64,000 nucleotides of DNA from Sphaerisporangium fuscum (GTDB lineage: Bacteria > Actinomycetota > Actinomycetes > Streptosporangiales > Streptosporangiaceae), in contig NZ_JAHDTF010000016.1 in NCBI RefSeq assembly GCF_018531465.1, positions 1 to 64,000 of the forward strand, read 5' to 3'. Position 1 is the stretch's first letter; every line of letters begins with the position of its first letter. The notes beneath the pieces are model-generated. The model saw only the letters and a program-made list of their open reading frames with translations, ran no database searches and was not told the DNA's origin. Both the position numbers and the translations under genes were made by a program. This document shows, piece after piece, positions 44,101-51,324 of the stretch.

Positions 44101-44759
44101 TCCGGGTGGTGGTCGCGGACGACCAGGCCCTGCTCCGGGGCAGCTTCCGGGTCCTGCTGGAGTCCGAGCCCGACATCACCGTGGTCGGCGAGGCGGGCGA
44201 CGGCGCCGAGGCGGTCGAGCTGGTCCGGCGCGAGGATCCCGACGTGGTGCTGATGGACGTGCGCATGCCGGGGATGGACGGCATCGAGGCGACGCGGCGC
44301 ATCGACGGGCGGGCCAGGGTGCTGATCCTGACGATGTTCGACCTGGACGCCTACGTCTACGGGGCGCTGCGGGCCGGGGCGAGCGGCTTCCTGCTGAAGG
44401 ACGTTCCGCCGGCCGACCTGCTGGCGGCGGTACGGGTGGTGGCGGCCGGGCAGGGGCTGCTGGCGCCGGCCGTGACGCGCAAGCTGATCGAGGAGTTCGC
44501 CCGGATCCCCGCCCGGCCGGTCGTCCGTGGCCTGGACGGCGTGACCGGGCGCGAGAGGGAGGTGCTCACGCTGATCGCCCGAGGGCTGTCGAACACCGAG
44601 ATCGCCGCCCACCTGCACCTGAGCCTCGCCACCGTTAAGACCCACATCGGGCGCCTGCTCACCAAGCTCGACGCCCGCGACCGGGCTCAGCTCGTCATCG
44701 CCGCCTACGAGAGCGGCCTGGTGACGGCGGCGCCGGCTCGTGGGGGTGACGGCGGCTGA
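44097..44759 (+). CDS. NarL/LuxR-type response regulator
   Basis: 220 aa. The receiver domain (1-120) has acidic pair DD (8-9), phospho-acceptor Asp54 in VVLMDVRMPG and Lys in FLLKDVP. A linker leads to a LuxR-type HTH (about 150-210; LTGRE-like VTGREREVLTLIARGLSN, LSLATVKTHIGRLLTKL). It pairs with the kinase encoded by the overlapping upstream gene. No target is evident from position. Confidence 0.94.
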   Translation: MIRVVVADDQALLRGSFRVLLESEPDITVVGEAGDGAEAVELVRREDPDVVLMDVRMPGMDGIEATRRIDGRARVLILTMFDLDAYVYGALRAGASGFLLKDVPPADLLAAVRVVAAGQGLLAPAVTRKLIEEFARIPARPVVRGLDGVTGREREVLTLIARGLSNTEIAAHLHLSLATVKTHIGRLLTKLDARDRAQLVIAAYESGLVTAAPARGGDGG

Positions 44760-44910
44760 GGGTGGTTCACCTGGCCGGCCACCGTACGGCGGCGCCGTCT
44801 TCGCCGTAGCCGGTTCCCGCCGACCCGGCGCCGAAGAGAAAGCGTCAGGCCCAGCGCCGGGACACCACGGGGGCCGGGGCGCGCGGCTGCTGAGCAGGGG
44901 TGTGCTCGGG

Positions 44911-45031
44911 GGTGTGCGGTTCGGTGGGGGAAGGGTGCCGGGGTCGGGTCGGGCGGGTGGTGAGGGCCTGTGGTGAGGGAGGTGTGTGGGTTCGGTGGGG
45001 GAGGGGCGGGGTCAGGTTGGGCGGGTGATGA
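44911..45031. repeat. G-rich imperfect duplication at the afsA 3' end
   Basis: GGTGTGCGGTTCGGTGGGGG (from 44911) and GGTGTGTGGGTTCGGTGGGG (from 44981) begin two imperfect ~50-bp copies 70 bp apart. Both end with GGGCGGGTG(G/A)TGA. The second copy runs into the last codons of the afsA-like gene. The plus strand carries many G runs. The remainder of the 44760-45011 gap shows no gene. Confidence 0.55.
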
Positions 45032-46175
45032 TCAGGCCGGTGCTGGCGGGGGTGCCGTACTGGTCGATGGAGACGCGGACCGGGACCTCGCCGCCGGGGA
45101 GCGGGGCCTCAGGGTGGGCGTGGACCTGGCAGGGGTCGGTCAGTTCGACGTAACGGCGGAACGTCGCGTACATCTTGGCCGGTACGACGGGCACCGGGTG
45201 TGTGACCAGGAGGGCGGCCTGGCGCATGGCCTCCATGAGGGCCATCCCGGGTACGTGGTCGACCTCGTGGTCGAAGAGCACGGGGTGGGCGGGGTCCACT
45301 CGCAGCGGCCAGCCGCCGTCCGGTGACCCCTGCGCCAGCACGACGTCCTCGGGCCGGTCGCGGCCGACGAGCGCGGGATCGACCGGCTCGGCCAGGGACG
45401 CGGCGACAATGCCGGGGCCGCGCAGGGATGCGGCCGCAATGCCGGGGCCGGCCTGGGATGCGGCGACAATGCCGGGGCCGCGCAGGGATGCGGCGGCAAT
45501 GCCGGGGTCGGGCGGGGACGCGGCGGCAATGCCGGGGTCGGCCAGGGATGCGGCCACAAAGCCAGGGCCGGGCGGGGGCGCGGTGGCAATGCCGGGGTCG
45601 GCCAGCGATGCGGCGGGAATGCCGGAATCGGGTGGGGATGCGGCGGGGGTTCGCCGGGAGGAGGTGGCGCGCAGGCGGTCGTACGCCGCCCGCGAGACGC
45701 AGTCGAACCTGCCCTCGCCCATGCCGATGAGCTCCCCGTCACGGTAGAGGTCCACGTGGCCGCGCAGGCCTGCCAGGGTCGTGCCCCGGTGGCGCACCTC
45801 ACTGCGGGTGAAGCGCAGCACCAGGTTGGTCGGGCCCCAGCCGACGGTGAGGTCTCCGAGGCCGGCCTCGTACGACAGGTCCCACAGCAGGAAGCGGCGG
45901 TCGAGCGGGCAGTCGAGCTCGGCGTGGCTGACCACCAGGCCCGCCTGGCGTACGGTCTCGGCGATCAGCAGCGGATCGTGGCACCCTCCGACGGGCCGGT
46001 AGAAGCTGTGCGTCCGGGGCCACTGCGCGGCGAGCAGGGAGGTCTTCTCGTCGAGGCTCCGCCATCCGGTGATCATCACCTCCGACACGGCCGCGCGGTG
46101 CACCAGATGACGGGAGACGGGCTGCTCGAAAAAGGCGGGGCCGACCGATAACTCCGGCATGACGTGGACGTTCAT
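45012..46175 (-). CDS. AfsA-family gamma-butyrolactone synthase-like protein
   Basis: 387 aa from ATG 46175, behind GGAGGTGA. Two AfsA hot-dog domains are present: about 15-165 (VHRAAVSEVMITGW, WPRTHSFYRP, DPLLIAETVRQ, GWGPTNLVLRF) and about 275-387 (DPAHPVLFDHEVDHVPGMAL, MEAMRQAALLV, RYVELTDPC). AfsA/ScbA enzymes condense a beta-ketoacyl chain with dihydroxyacetone phosphate to start A-factor-type signal synthesis. Family members are about 300 aa; the extra length here is a linker of eight 10-residue repeats (about 182-262). It is divergent from an ArpA-like receptor across 90 bp. Confidence 0.88.
   Translation of the reverse strand: MNVHVMPELSVGPAFFEQPVSRHLVHRAAVSEVMITGWRSLDEKTSLLAAQWPRTHSFYRPVGGCHDPLLIAETVRQAGLVVSHAELDCPLDRRFLLWDLSYEAGLGDLTVGWGPTNLVLRFTRSEVRHRGTTLAGLRGHVDLYRDGELIGMGEGRFDCVSRAAYDRLRATSSRRTPAASPPDSGIPAASLADPGIATAPPPGPGFVAASLADPGIAAASPPDPGIAAASLRGPGIVAASQAGPGIAAASLRGPGIVAASLAEPVDPALVGRDRPEDVVLAQGSPDGGWPLRVDPAHPVLFDHEVDHVPGMALMEAMRQAALLVTHPVPVVPAKMYATFRRYVELTDPCQVHAHPEAPLPGGEVPVRVSIDQYGTPASTGLIITRPT
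45391..45650 (-). repeat. In-frame 30-bp minisatellite in the afsA-like gene
   Basis: Eight consecutive 30-bp units run from 45391 to 45630 with a partial ninth to about 45650. Most share a GGGATGCGGC core followed by CAATGCCGGGG. They encode 10-residue units such as DPGIAAASLR and GPGIVAASLA. Because the unit is a multiple of three, copy-number change keeps the reading frame. Confidence 0.93.
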
Positions 46176-46219
46176 GGCTGTCACCTCCAGAGTTCCTGCC
46201 TGAGAGGTAACGCGGCCGA

Positions 46220-46245
46220 TACAATACCGACCGAGCGGTTTCTTT
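46220..46245. promoter_or_regulatory. ARE-like operator and promoter between afsA-like and receptor genes
   Basis: TACAAT (46220-46225) is a near-perfect -10 for the rightward receptor gene. Overlapping it, ACAATACCGACCGAGCGGTT (from 46221) followed by TCTTT has ACCG/CGGT arms at 46226-46229 and 46236-46239. This resembles the autoregulatory elements bound by ArpA/ScbR-type receptors. In this 90-bp divergent space a bound receptor would cover the receptor promoter and sit near the afsA-like promoter. Confidence 0.65.
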
Positions 46246-46265
46246 CAGGAGGAACTTCATCCCTC

Positions 46266-46886
46266 ATGGCTAAACAGGCACGTGCACTGGCGACCAGGCA
46301 GCGGGTTCTCGAAGGCGCGGCGGAGGTGTTCGAGGAGTACGGCTACGCCGCGACCACCATGGCCCAGATCCTGGAGCGCTGCGGAGTGACCAAGGGGGCG
46401 CTGTACTTCCACTTCGGCTCCAAGGAGAAACTGGCGAGGGCGATACTCGAGGCCGACGAGAGGCTCCTGGCGTCCCTCGTCGCCTCCGACCGGCCGGCTC
46501 TCCAGGTGGTCATCGACGCGAGCCACGGCTTCGCCAGGGAGCTCCAGACCAACGTCATCGCCCGGGCCAGCGTGCGGTTGGCGATCGAGCACGGCACGTT
46601 CTCACAGGTCGAGTTCACCACCCACGTGATGTGGCAGGACGGTGCCAGGGATCTCCTGGCGCGGGCGGGGCGCGAGGGCGTGCTGCTGCCCGGCGTCGAC
46701 GTCGAGGCGGTGGCCGAGACCGTGGTCGCGGCCTTCACGGGGGCGCAGATCGTCTCCCAGGCCGTGTCGGACCGGCGTGACCTGCGCCGCAGGCTGACCA
46801 ATTTCTGGACCCTGCTGCTGCCGGGCATCGTGCGGCCGGAACTCGTCGGCCGCTTCGACCCCTCCGGCGGCTATATCAGCGTGTAG
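46266..46886 (+). CDS. TetR-family receptor, ArpA/ScbR-like
   Basis: 206 aa from ATG 46266; AGGAGG lies 13 nt upstream, slightly far. The N-terminus MAKQARALATRQRVLEGAAE and HTH TMAQILERCGVTKGALYFHFGSKEKLA closely follow the gamma-butyrolactone receptor pattern. The ligand domain contains the long helix QTNVIARASVRLAIEHGTF. It would repress until the butyrolactone binds. It is divergent from the afsA-like synthase. Its 3' end overlaps the convergent SDR by 16 nt. Confidence 0.87.
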   Translation: MAKQARALATRQRVLEGAAEVFEEYGYAATTMAQILERCGVTKGALYFHFGSKEKLARAILEADERLLASLVASDRPALQVVIDASHGFARELQTNVIARASVRLAIEHGTFSQVEFTTHVMWQDGARDLLARAGREGVLLPGVDVEAVAETVVAAFTGAQIVSQAVSDRRDLRRRLTNFWTLLLPGIVRPELVGRFDPSGGYISV

Positions 46887-47632
46887 CCGCCGTCCACGGG
46901 CAGCGTGACGCCGGTCACGAACGACGCGCGGTCGCTGGCGAGCCACGCCGCCGCCTCGGCGACCTCCTCGGGTTCGGCGGTCCTGCCCTGGGGTGTGACG
47001 GCGTGCAGCAGTTCCTCCATCCCCGGCCGCAGGGCGAACCACGCCTCGATCATCTCCGAGCGCGTGGTGCCCGGCGCGATCGCGTTGACCCGGATGCCCT
47101 GCTTGGCGTACTCCGCGGCGGCGGCCCGGGTCGCCCCGACGACGGCGTGCTTGGCGATGACGTACGGCGCCGCCACCGGGGTCGCGACCAGGCCTCCGAC
47201 GCTGCTGGTGTTCACGATGGCCCCGCCGCCGCCGGCGAGCATCTGCCGGATCTGCCGGCTCATGCAGAGCCACACCCCCCGCAGGTTGACCTCGACGATC
47301 GCGTCGAAGACCTCGTCGTCCATCAGGTGCATGGGCGTCTGCTCGGCGCCCAGTCCCGCGTTGTTGAACGCCACGTCGAGCCGCCCGTAATCGCCGACGG
47401 CGGTGGAGACCGCACGCTCGACCTCCTCGGGCCGGGTCACGTCGGTCACCGAGTAGGCGGCCTCGAATCCCTTCGCCGTCAATTCGTCGACCAGGTCCCT
47501 CAATTCGCGTTCCCGGCGTGCCGCGAGGACGACCGCGGCGCCTTCGCGGGCGAATACCCGCGCCGCCGCGGCGCCGATCCCGCTGCTGGCCCCCGTTATA
47601 AGGGCGACCTTTCCAGATAATATTCCCGACAT
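46871..47632 (-). CDS. SDR-family oxidoreductase next to the AfsA module
   Basis: 253-aa classical SDR from ATG 47632: TGASSGIG (about 13-20), NNAG (about 90), catalytic Ser in NTSSVGG and Tyr/Lys in YVIAKHA, and C-terminal FVTGVTLPVDGGYTL. It faces the receptor gene convergently. Butyrolactone pathways need a ketoreductase (ScbB/BarS1-type SDR), so this is a candidate; an unrelated SDR is equally possible on sequence alone. An AT-rich upstream stretch has TATACAAT on the coding strand near 47685. Confidence 0.82.
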   Translation of the reverse strand: MSGILSGKVALITGASSGIGAAAARVFAREGAAVVLAARRERELRDLVDELTAKGFEAAYSVTDVTRPEEVERAVSTAVGDYGRLDVAFNNAGLGAEQTPMHLMDDEVFDAIVEVNLRGVWLCMSRQIRQMLAGGGGAIVNTSSVGGLVATPVAAPYVIAKHAVVGATRAAAAEYAKQGIRVNAIAPGTTRSEMIEAWFALRPGMEELLHAVTPQGRTAEPEEVAEAAAWLASDRASFVTGVTLPVDGGYTLI

Positions 47633-47727
47633 GTCTATATTGTCATCGCGTCGCTCGCCTATTGGCAATGGCGGGATTGTATAAACTGTGTGAATTCCCT
47701 TGAAATGGGATATCGCCTTTTCCGGGT

Positions 47728-49377
47728 TTAGGTGCCTGCGCGATAACGGTGCATGAGCGCCACCGCCATCGCCCCCTCGCCCACCCCCGAGGCGACCCGC
47801 TTCACCGAACGCGCCCGCACGTCCCCGGCCGCGAAGACCCCCGGCACGCTGGTCTCCAGCAGGTACGGCTCCCGGTCCAGGCCGAACACGCCCGCGGGCA
47901 CGTCCGCCCCGGTGAGCACGAACCCGTGGTCGTCGCGTGCCACCGCGCCGCCGAGCCACGCGGTGCGCGGCCGGGCGCCGATGAAGGTGAACACGAAGCC
48001 CGCGTCCTCCTCAATGGTCTCGCCCGTGACGACGTCGGCGAGCGTGATGCGCTCCAGGCGCTCCCCGCCGGACAGCCCGACGACCTTCGTGCCGAGCCGG
48101 ACCTCGATGGACGGCGTCCGGCGGATCTCGTCCACCAGGTACTGCGACATGCCGGCCTCCAGGGAGGCGGCCCTGATCAGCATCGTCACCCGGCTGGCGT
48201 ACTTGGCGAAGTGCAGGGCCGCCTGCCCGGCCGAGTTGGCGCCCCCGATGACGTGCACGTGCTGCGAGATGCACGACTGGCTCTCGGTGGTCGCCGCGCC
48301 GTAGTACAGCCCCGCGCCGGCGAAGCGGTCGGCGCCCGGCACGTCCAGGCGGTTGTAGGAGACGCCCATGGACAGCAGCACCATCTCCGCGCTGATCTCG
48401 GTGCCGTCGGCCAGCGTGATGATCCGGGCGGGATCGGCTCTGCGCAGGCCCGTCACCTCGACCGGATACAGCAGCTCGGCCCCGAACCGCCGTACCTGCG
48501 AGACGGCCCGGCGCGCCAGGTCGCGCCCCGACAACCCCGCCGGGAAGCCCAGGTAGTTCTCGATCAGGCTGGAGGTGCCCGCCTGGCCGCCCGGCACGTC
48601 GAAGTCGACCAGCAGGGCCGACAACCCCTCCGAGGCCGCGTAGACACCCGCCGCGAGCCCCGCGGGGCCGGCGCCGATGATCACGGTCTCGTAGTGCGGG
48701 CGCGACGCCGAGGCCGACAGGCCGAGCCGCTCGGCGAGCCGCGCGCTCGTCGGCGCGGCCAGCGGCTCGCCGTCCGGGAAGATCACCAGGGGCAGGGCGT
48801 CCGTCCGGCCCTCGGCGAGCCGGCGGGCCTCGGGGTCCACCTCGACGTCGAGGAAGCGGAACGGCTGCTCGTTGCGCGTGAGGAAGTCGCGGACGGCGTG
48901 CGTCGCGGGGGAGACCAGGAACCCGACCACCGTGATGCCCTGGTAGGCGGGCCGGTAGGAGGCCAGCCAGTCCGACAGCAGGTCGTCCAGCACCGGGAAC
49001 AGGCGCTCTTCGGGCGGGTCCCACGGCTTCATCAGGTAGTGGTGCAGCCGTACCCGGTTGATGGCCGTGATCGCCGCGTCGGTGTCGGCGTACGCCGTCA
49101 GCAGCACGCGCCTGGCGTCGGGGAACCTCGCCCCCGCCTCCAGCAGGAAGTCGACTCCCGTCATCTCGGGCATCCGCTGGTCCACCAGGAACAGCGCCGG
49201 GTCCTCGCCGCGCCGGTCCAGCGCGTCGAGGATGCCGAGCGCCTCCTTGCCGGAGGAGGCGCCGAGGACGCGATAGCTGCCGGAGTAGACGGTGCGCAGG
49301 TCACGCCGGACGGCGCGCAGCACCTGCGGGTCGTCGTCGACGGCGAGGATCACCGGCCTGCCGGTCTCGTCGCTCAC
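47728..49377 (-). CDS. Receiver-domain fused to thioredoxin-reductase-like flavoenzyme
   Basis: 549 aa from GTG 49377. Residues 1-130 are a response-regulator receiver with acidic triad DDD (14-16) and phospho-acceptor Asp66 in FLVDQRMP, and LTAYAD and MKPWDPP. Residues ~135-210 resemble a thioredoxin/glutaredoxin fold without CxxC. From ~220 a TrxR-like FAD/NADPH module runs (IIGAGPAGLAAGVYAASEG, GGANSAGQAA, AGDVRARSVKRVASGVGEGA). The redox CxxC is replaced by a single Cys in TTESQSCISQ, so it is not a normal thioredoxin reductase. Coupled to the UBP zinc-finger gene (GTGA overlap). Confidence 0.9.
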   Translation of the reverse strand: MSDETGRPVILAVDDDPQVLRAVRRDLRTVYSGSYRVLGASSGKEALGILDALDRRGEDPALFLVDQRMPEMTGVDFLLEAGARFPDARRVLLTAYADTDAAITAINRVRLHHYLMKPWDPPEERLFPVLDDLLSDWLASYRPAYQGITVVGFLVSPATHAVRDFLTRNEQPFRFLDVEVDPEARRLAEGRTDALPLVIFPDGEPLAAPTSARLAERLGLSASASRPHYETVIIGAGPAGLAAGVYAASEGLSALLVDFDVPGGQAGTSSLIENYLGFPAGLSGRDLARRAVSQVRRFGAELLYPVEVTGLRRADPARIITLADGTEISAEMVLLSMGVSYNRLDVPGADRFAGAGLYYGAATTESQSCISQHVHVIGGANSAGQAALHFAKYASRVTMLIRAASLEAGMSQYLVDEIRRTPSIEVRLGTKVVGLSGGERLERITLADVVTGETIEEDAGFVFTFIGARPRTAWLGGAVARDDHGFVLTGADVPAGVFGLDREPYLLETSVPGVFAAGDVRARSVKRVASGVGEGAMAVALMHRYRAGT

Positions 49378-49634
49378 TGCCCGACGACCTCCTCGTCCAC
49401 GTAGCACCAGGCCCAGCTCTCACCCGGCTCGACGGAGGCGGCGATCGGATGCCCGCTCGACCGGTGGTGCTTGGTCGCGTGCCGCCCCCGGGAGGAGTCG
49501 CAGCATCCGACGTGCCCGCAGCTGAGGCACTCTCGCAGGTGCACCCAGCGCTGTCCGAGCGCCAGGCATTCCTCGCATCCGGTGGACGCGGCCGTCACCG
49601 GCCGGATCTGGTCGAGGTGCGTGCATCGGGCCAC
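49374..49634 (-). CDS. UBP-type zinc-finger protein
   Basis: 86 aa from GTG 49634, chosen for AAGGAGG upstream. The zf-UBP pattern is CTHL, CEECLALG, CLSCGHVGCC and the histidines HATKHHRSSGHP. In eukaryotes this fold binds the free C-terminus of ubiquitin. In bacteria it occurs as a small protein beside redox-signalling genes, with unknown ligand. Here it is the first gene of a two-gene operon with the receiver-TrxR fusion. Confidence 0.88.
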   Translation of the reverse strand: MARCTHLDQIRPVTAASTGCEECLALGQRWVHLRECLSCGHVGCCDSSRGRHATKHHRSSGHPIAASVEPGESWAWCYVDEEVVGQ

Positions 49635-49824
49635 GGCGGCCTCCTTCTGCGGCAGGGGCATGGGCCAGGTGGTGCACACACTAGGCACCAGGCCCGCCCG
49701 GCGGGTGCCGACCTGATTTAGTCGGGCGAATCCCGGCGCACCCGACGAAGTGTGACCGGATCCTTTGACCCGCCCGCCGGTACGGTGCGACGCTCCGGCT
49801 CATCGGGTGCGAGAGGAGCAGGCC

Positions 49825-51324
49825 ATGGACGGCGGCACGGTGGCGGAGGCCGAATTACGGGCCCATCCGCTCTTCGACGGGCTCACCGGCGAGCAGTACT
49901 CCTGGCTCGCGTCGGCGGCCCGGTCCCGGGAACTGGCCGACGGCGAGATGCTGTTCGAAGAGGGGACGCCGGCGACGTTCTTCGTCGTCCTCCTCGACGG
50001 CGAGCTGCTGATCTCCAAGCTCGTCGACGACCGGGAGGAGGTGCTGGCCCGCCACTCCACGCGGCCCGGCGCCGAGACCCGCGCCTCACTGGCCCACACC
50101 TTCACCGGCGAGCTGTGCGTGCTCGCCGGCGACGCCTACCTGGCCACGGCGACCTCGGTCGGCGACAGCCGCGTCGCCCTGTACGGCAGGGACGCCTTCC
50201 TGCAGATGCTGGTGCGCACGCCGAGCGTGTCTGAGCTGGTCGTCCCCGTGCTCGCGCTCCGCGCCCAGGACATGATCGTCAGCGCCGGGCGGCGCTCCAC
50301 CCTGGCCTCGCTCGGCACCCTGGCGGCGGGGATCGCCCACGAGCTCAACAACCCCGTCGCCGCGGTGACCCGCGCGATCGGCGAGCTGGACGGCGCGGTG
50401 GCCGAGCTGGAGGAGGCCGCCGAGACCTGGGGGGAGATCGCCACCGCGGCGGAGCGGGAGGCCGTACGCGCGGCGCAACGCGACTGGTGCGCCCGCCCGC
50501 GCGGCTCGGGCCCCGGTGACGCGCTGGCGATGACCGAGACCGAGGAACGCCTGCAGGACTGGGCGGAGGACCACGGCCTCGCCGACGGGGCCTGCCTGGC
50601 CGAGCTGCTGGCCGAGCGCGGCCTCGACGTCGACTGGCTCGAGGACCTCGCGGGACGGCTGCGGGCCGACCGCCTCCCGGCCGCGCTGCGCTACCTGTCG
50701 GAGAGCCTGCGGGTGCGCTCCTCGGCGATCGAGGTACGGGACGCCGGCACGCGCGTGCAGGCGATCGTGCGCAACACCAAGGAGTACACCAACCTCGACC
50801 GCGCGCCCGAGGCCGACGTCGACGTCCGGGAGGGGCTGGAGGCCACCCTGGCGATGCTCCGGCCGAAGCTCGCCGGCGTCACCGTGGTCCGCGACTACGG
50901 CACGACGCTGCCGCGGATCCCGGGCTTCCCCACCGAGCTGAACCAGGTGTGGACCAACCTCATCGACAACGCGGCGGGTGCGATGGGCGGCGGCGGCGAG
51001 CTGACGGTGAGCGCGCGGGCCGAGGGCGGCTGCGTCCTGGTCGAGATCGCCGACACCGGGCCGGGCATCGACCCCTCGGTGCTCCCCCGCGTGTTCGAGC
51101 CGTTCTTCACCACCAAGGACATCGGTGCCGGGACCGGTCTCGGCCTGCACCTGACCCACCGCATCGTGACCAGGCGGCACCGGGGGTCGATCACGGTGCG
51201 CTCCCGCCCGGGGGATACCCGCTTCCAGGTGAGACTCCCGGGGCGACCGGGTGGTGAAGCCTGTGCGGCGCCGCCGGCCCGGACAGGTCGCGCCGTGCCC
51301 GATGCCGGATCTCGGCCCAGGTGA
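49825..51324 (+). CDS. Cyclic-nucleotide-domain sensor histidine kinase
   Basis: 499 aa from ATG 49825, behind GAGGAG. An N-terminal cNMP-binding-type domain (about 10-130; LFEEGTPATFFVVLLDGEL) is followed by a histidine kinase: H-box GIAHELNNPVAAV (His about 172), N-box LNQVWTNLIDNAAGAM, G-boxes DTGPGIDP and GAGTGLGLHL. No transmembrane helix, so cytosolic. It is divergent from the UBP/receiver-TrxR operon and probably phosphorylates that receiver. The last ~24 residues are non-conserved and overlap the convergent LtrA gene by 134 nt. Confidence 0.9.
   Translation: MDGGTVAEAELRAHPLFDGLTGEQYSWLASAARSRELADGEMLFEEGTPATFFVVLLDGELLISKLVDDREEVLARHSTRPGAETRASLAHTFTGELCVLAGDAYLATATSVGDSRVALYGRDAFLQMLVRTPSVSELVVPVLALRAQDMIVSAGRRSTLASLGTLAAGIAHELNNPVAAVTRAIGELDGAVAELEEAAETWGEIATAAEREAVRAAQRDWCARPRGSGPGDALAMTETEERLQDWAEDHGLADGACLAELLAERGLDVDWLEDLAGRLRADRLPAALRYLSESLRVRSSAIEVRDAGTRVQAIVRNTKEYTNLDRAPEADVDVREGLEATLAMLRPKLAGVTVVRDYGTTLPRIPGFPTELNQVWTNLIDNAAGAMGGGGELTVSARAEGGCVLVEIADTGPGIDPSVLPRVFEPFFTTKDIGAGTGLGLHLTHRIVTRRHRGSITVRSRPGDTRFQVRLPGRPGGEACAAPPARTGRAVPDAGSRPR

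Noticed and set aside
45391-45650. CRISPR array (30-bp periodic repeat)
   Set aside because: Units are contiguous with no unique spacers and lie in frame within the afsA-like gene; there are no cas genes.
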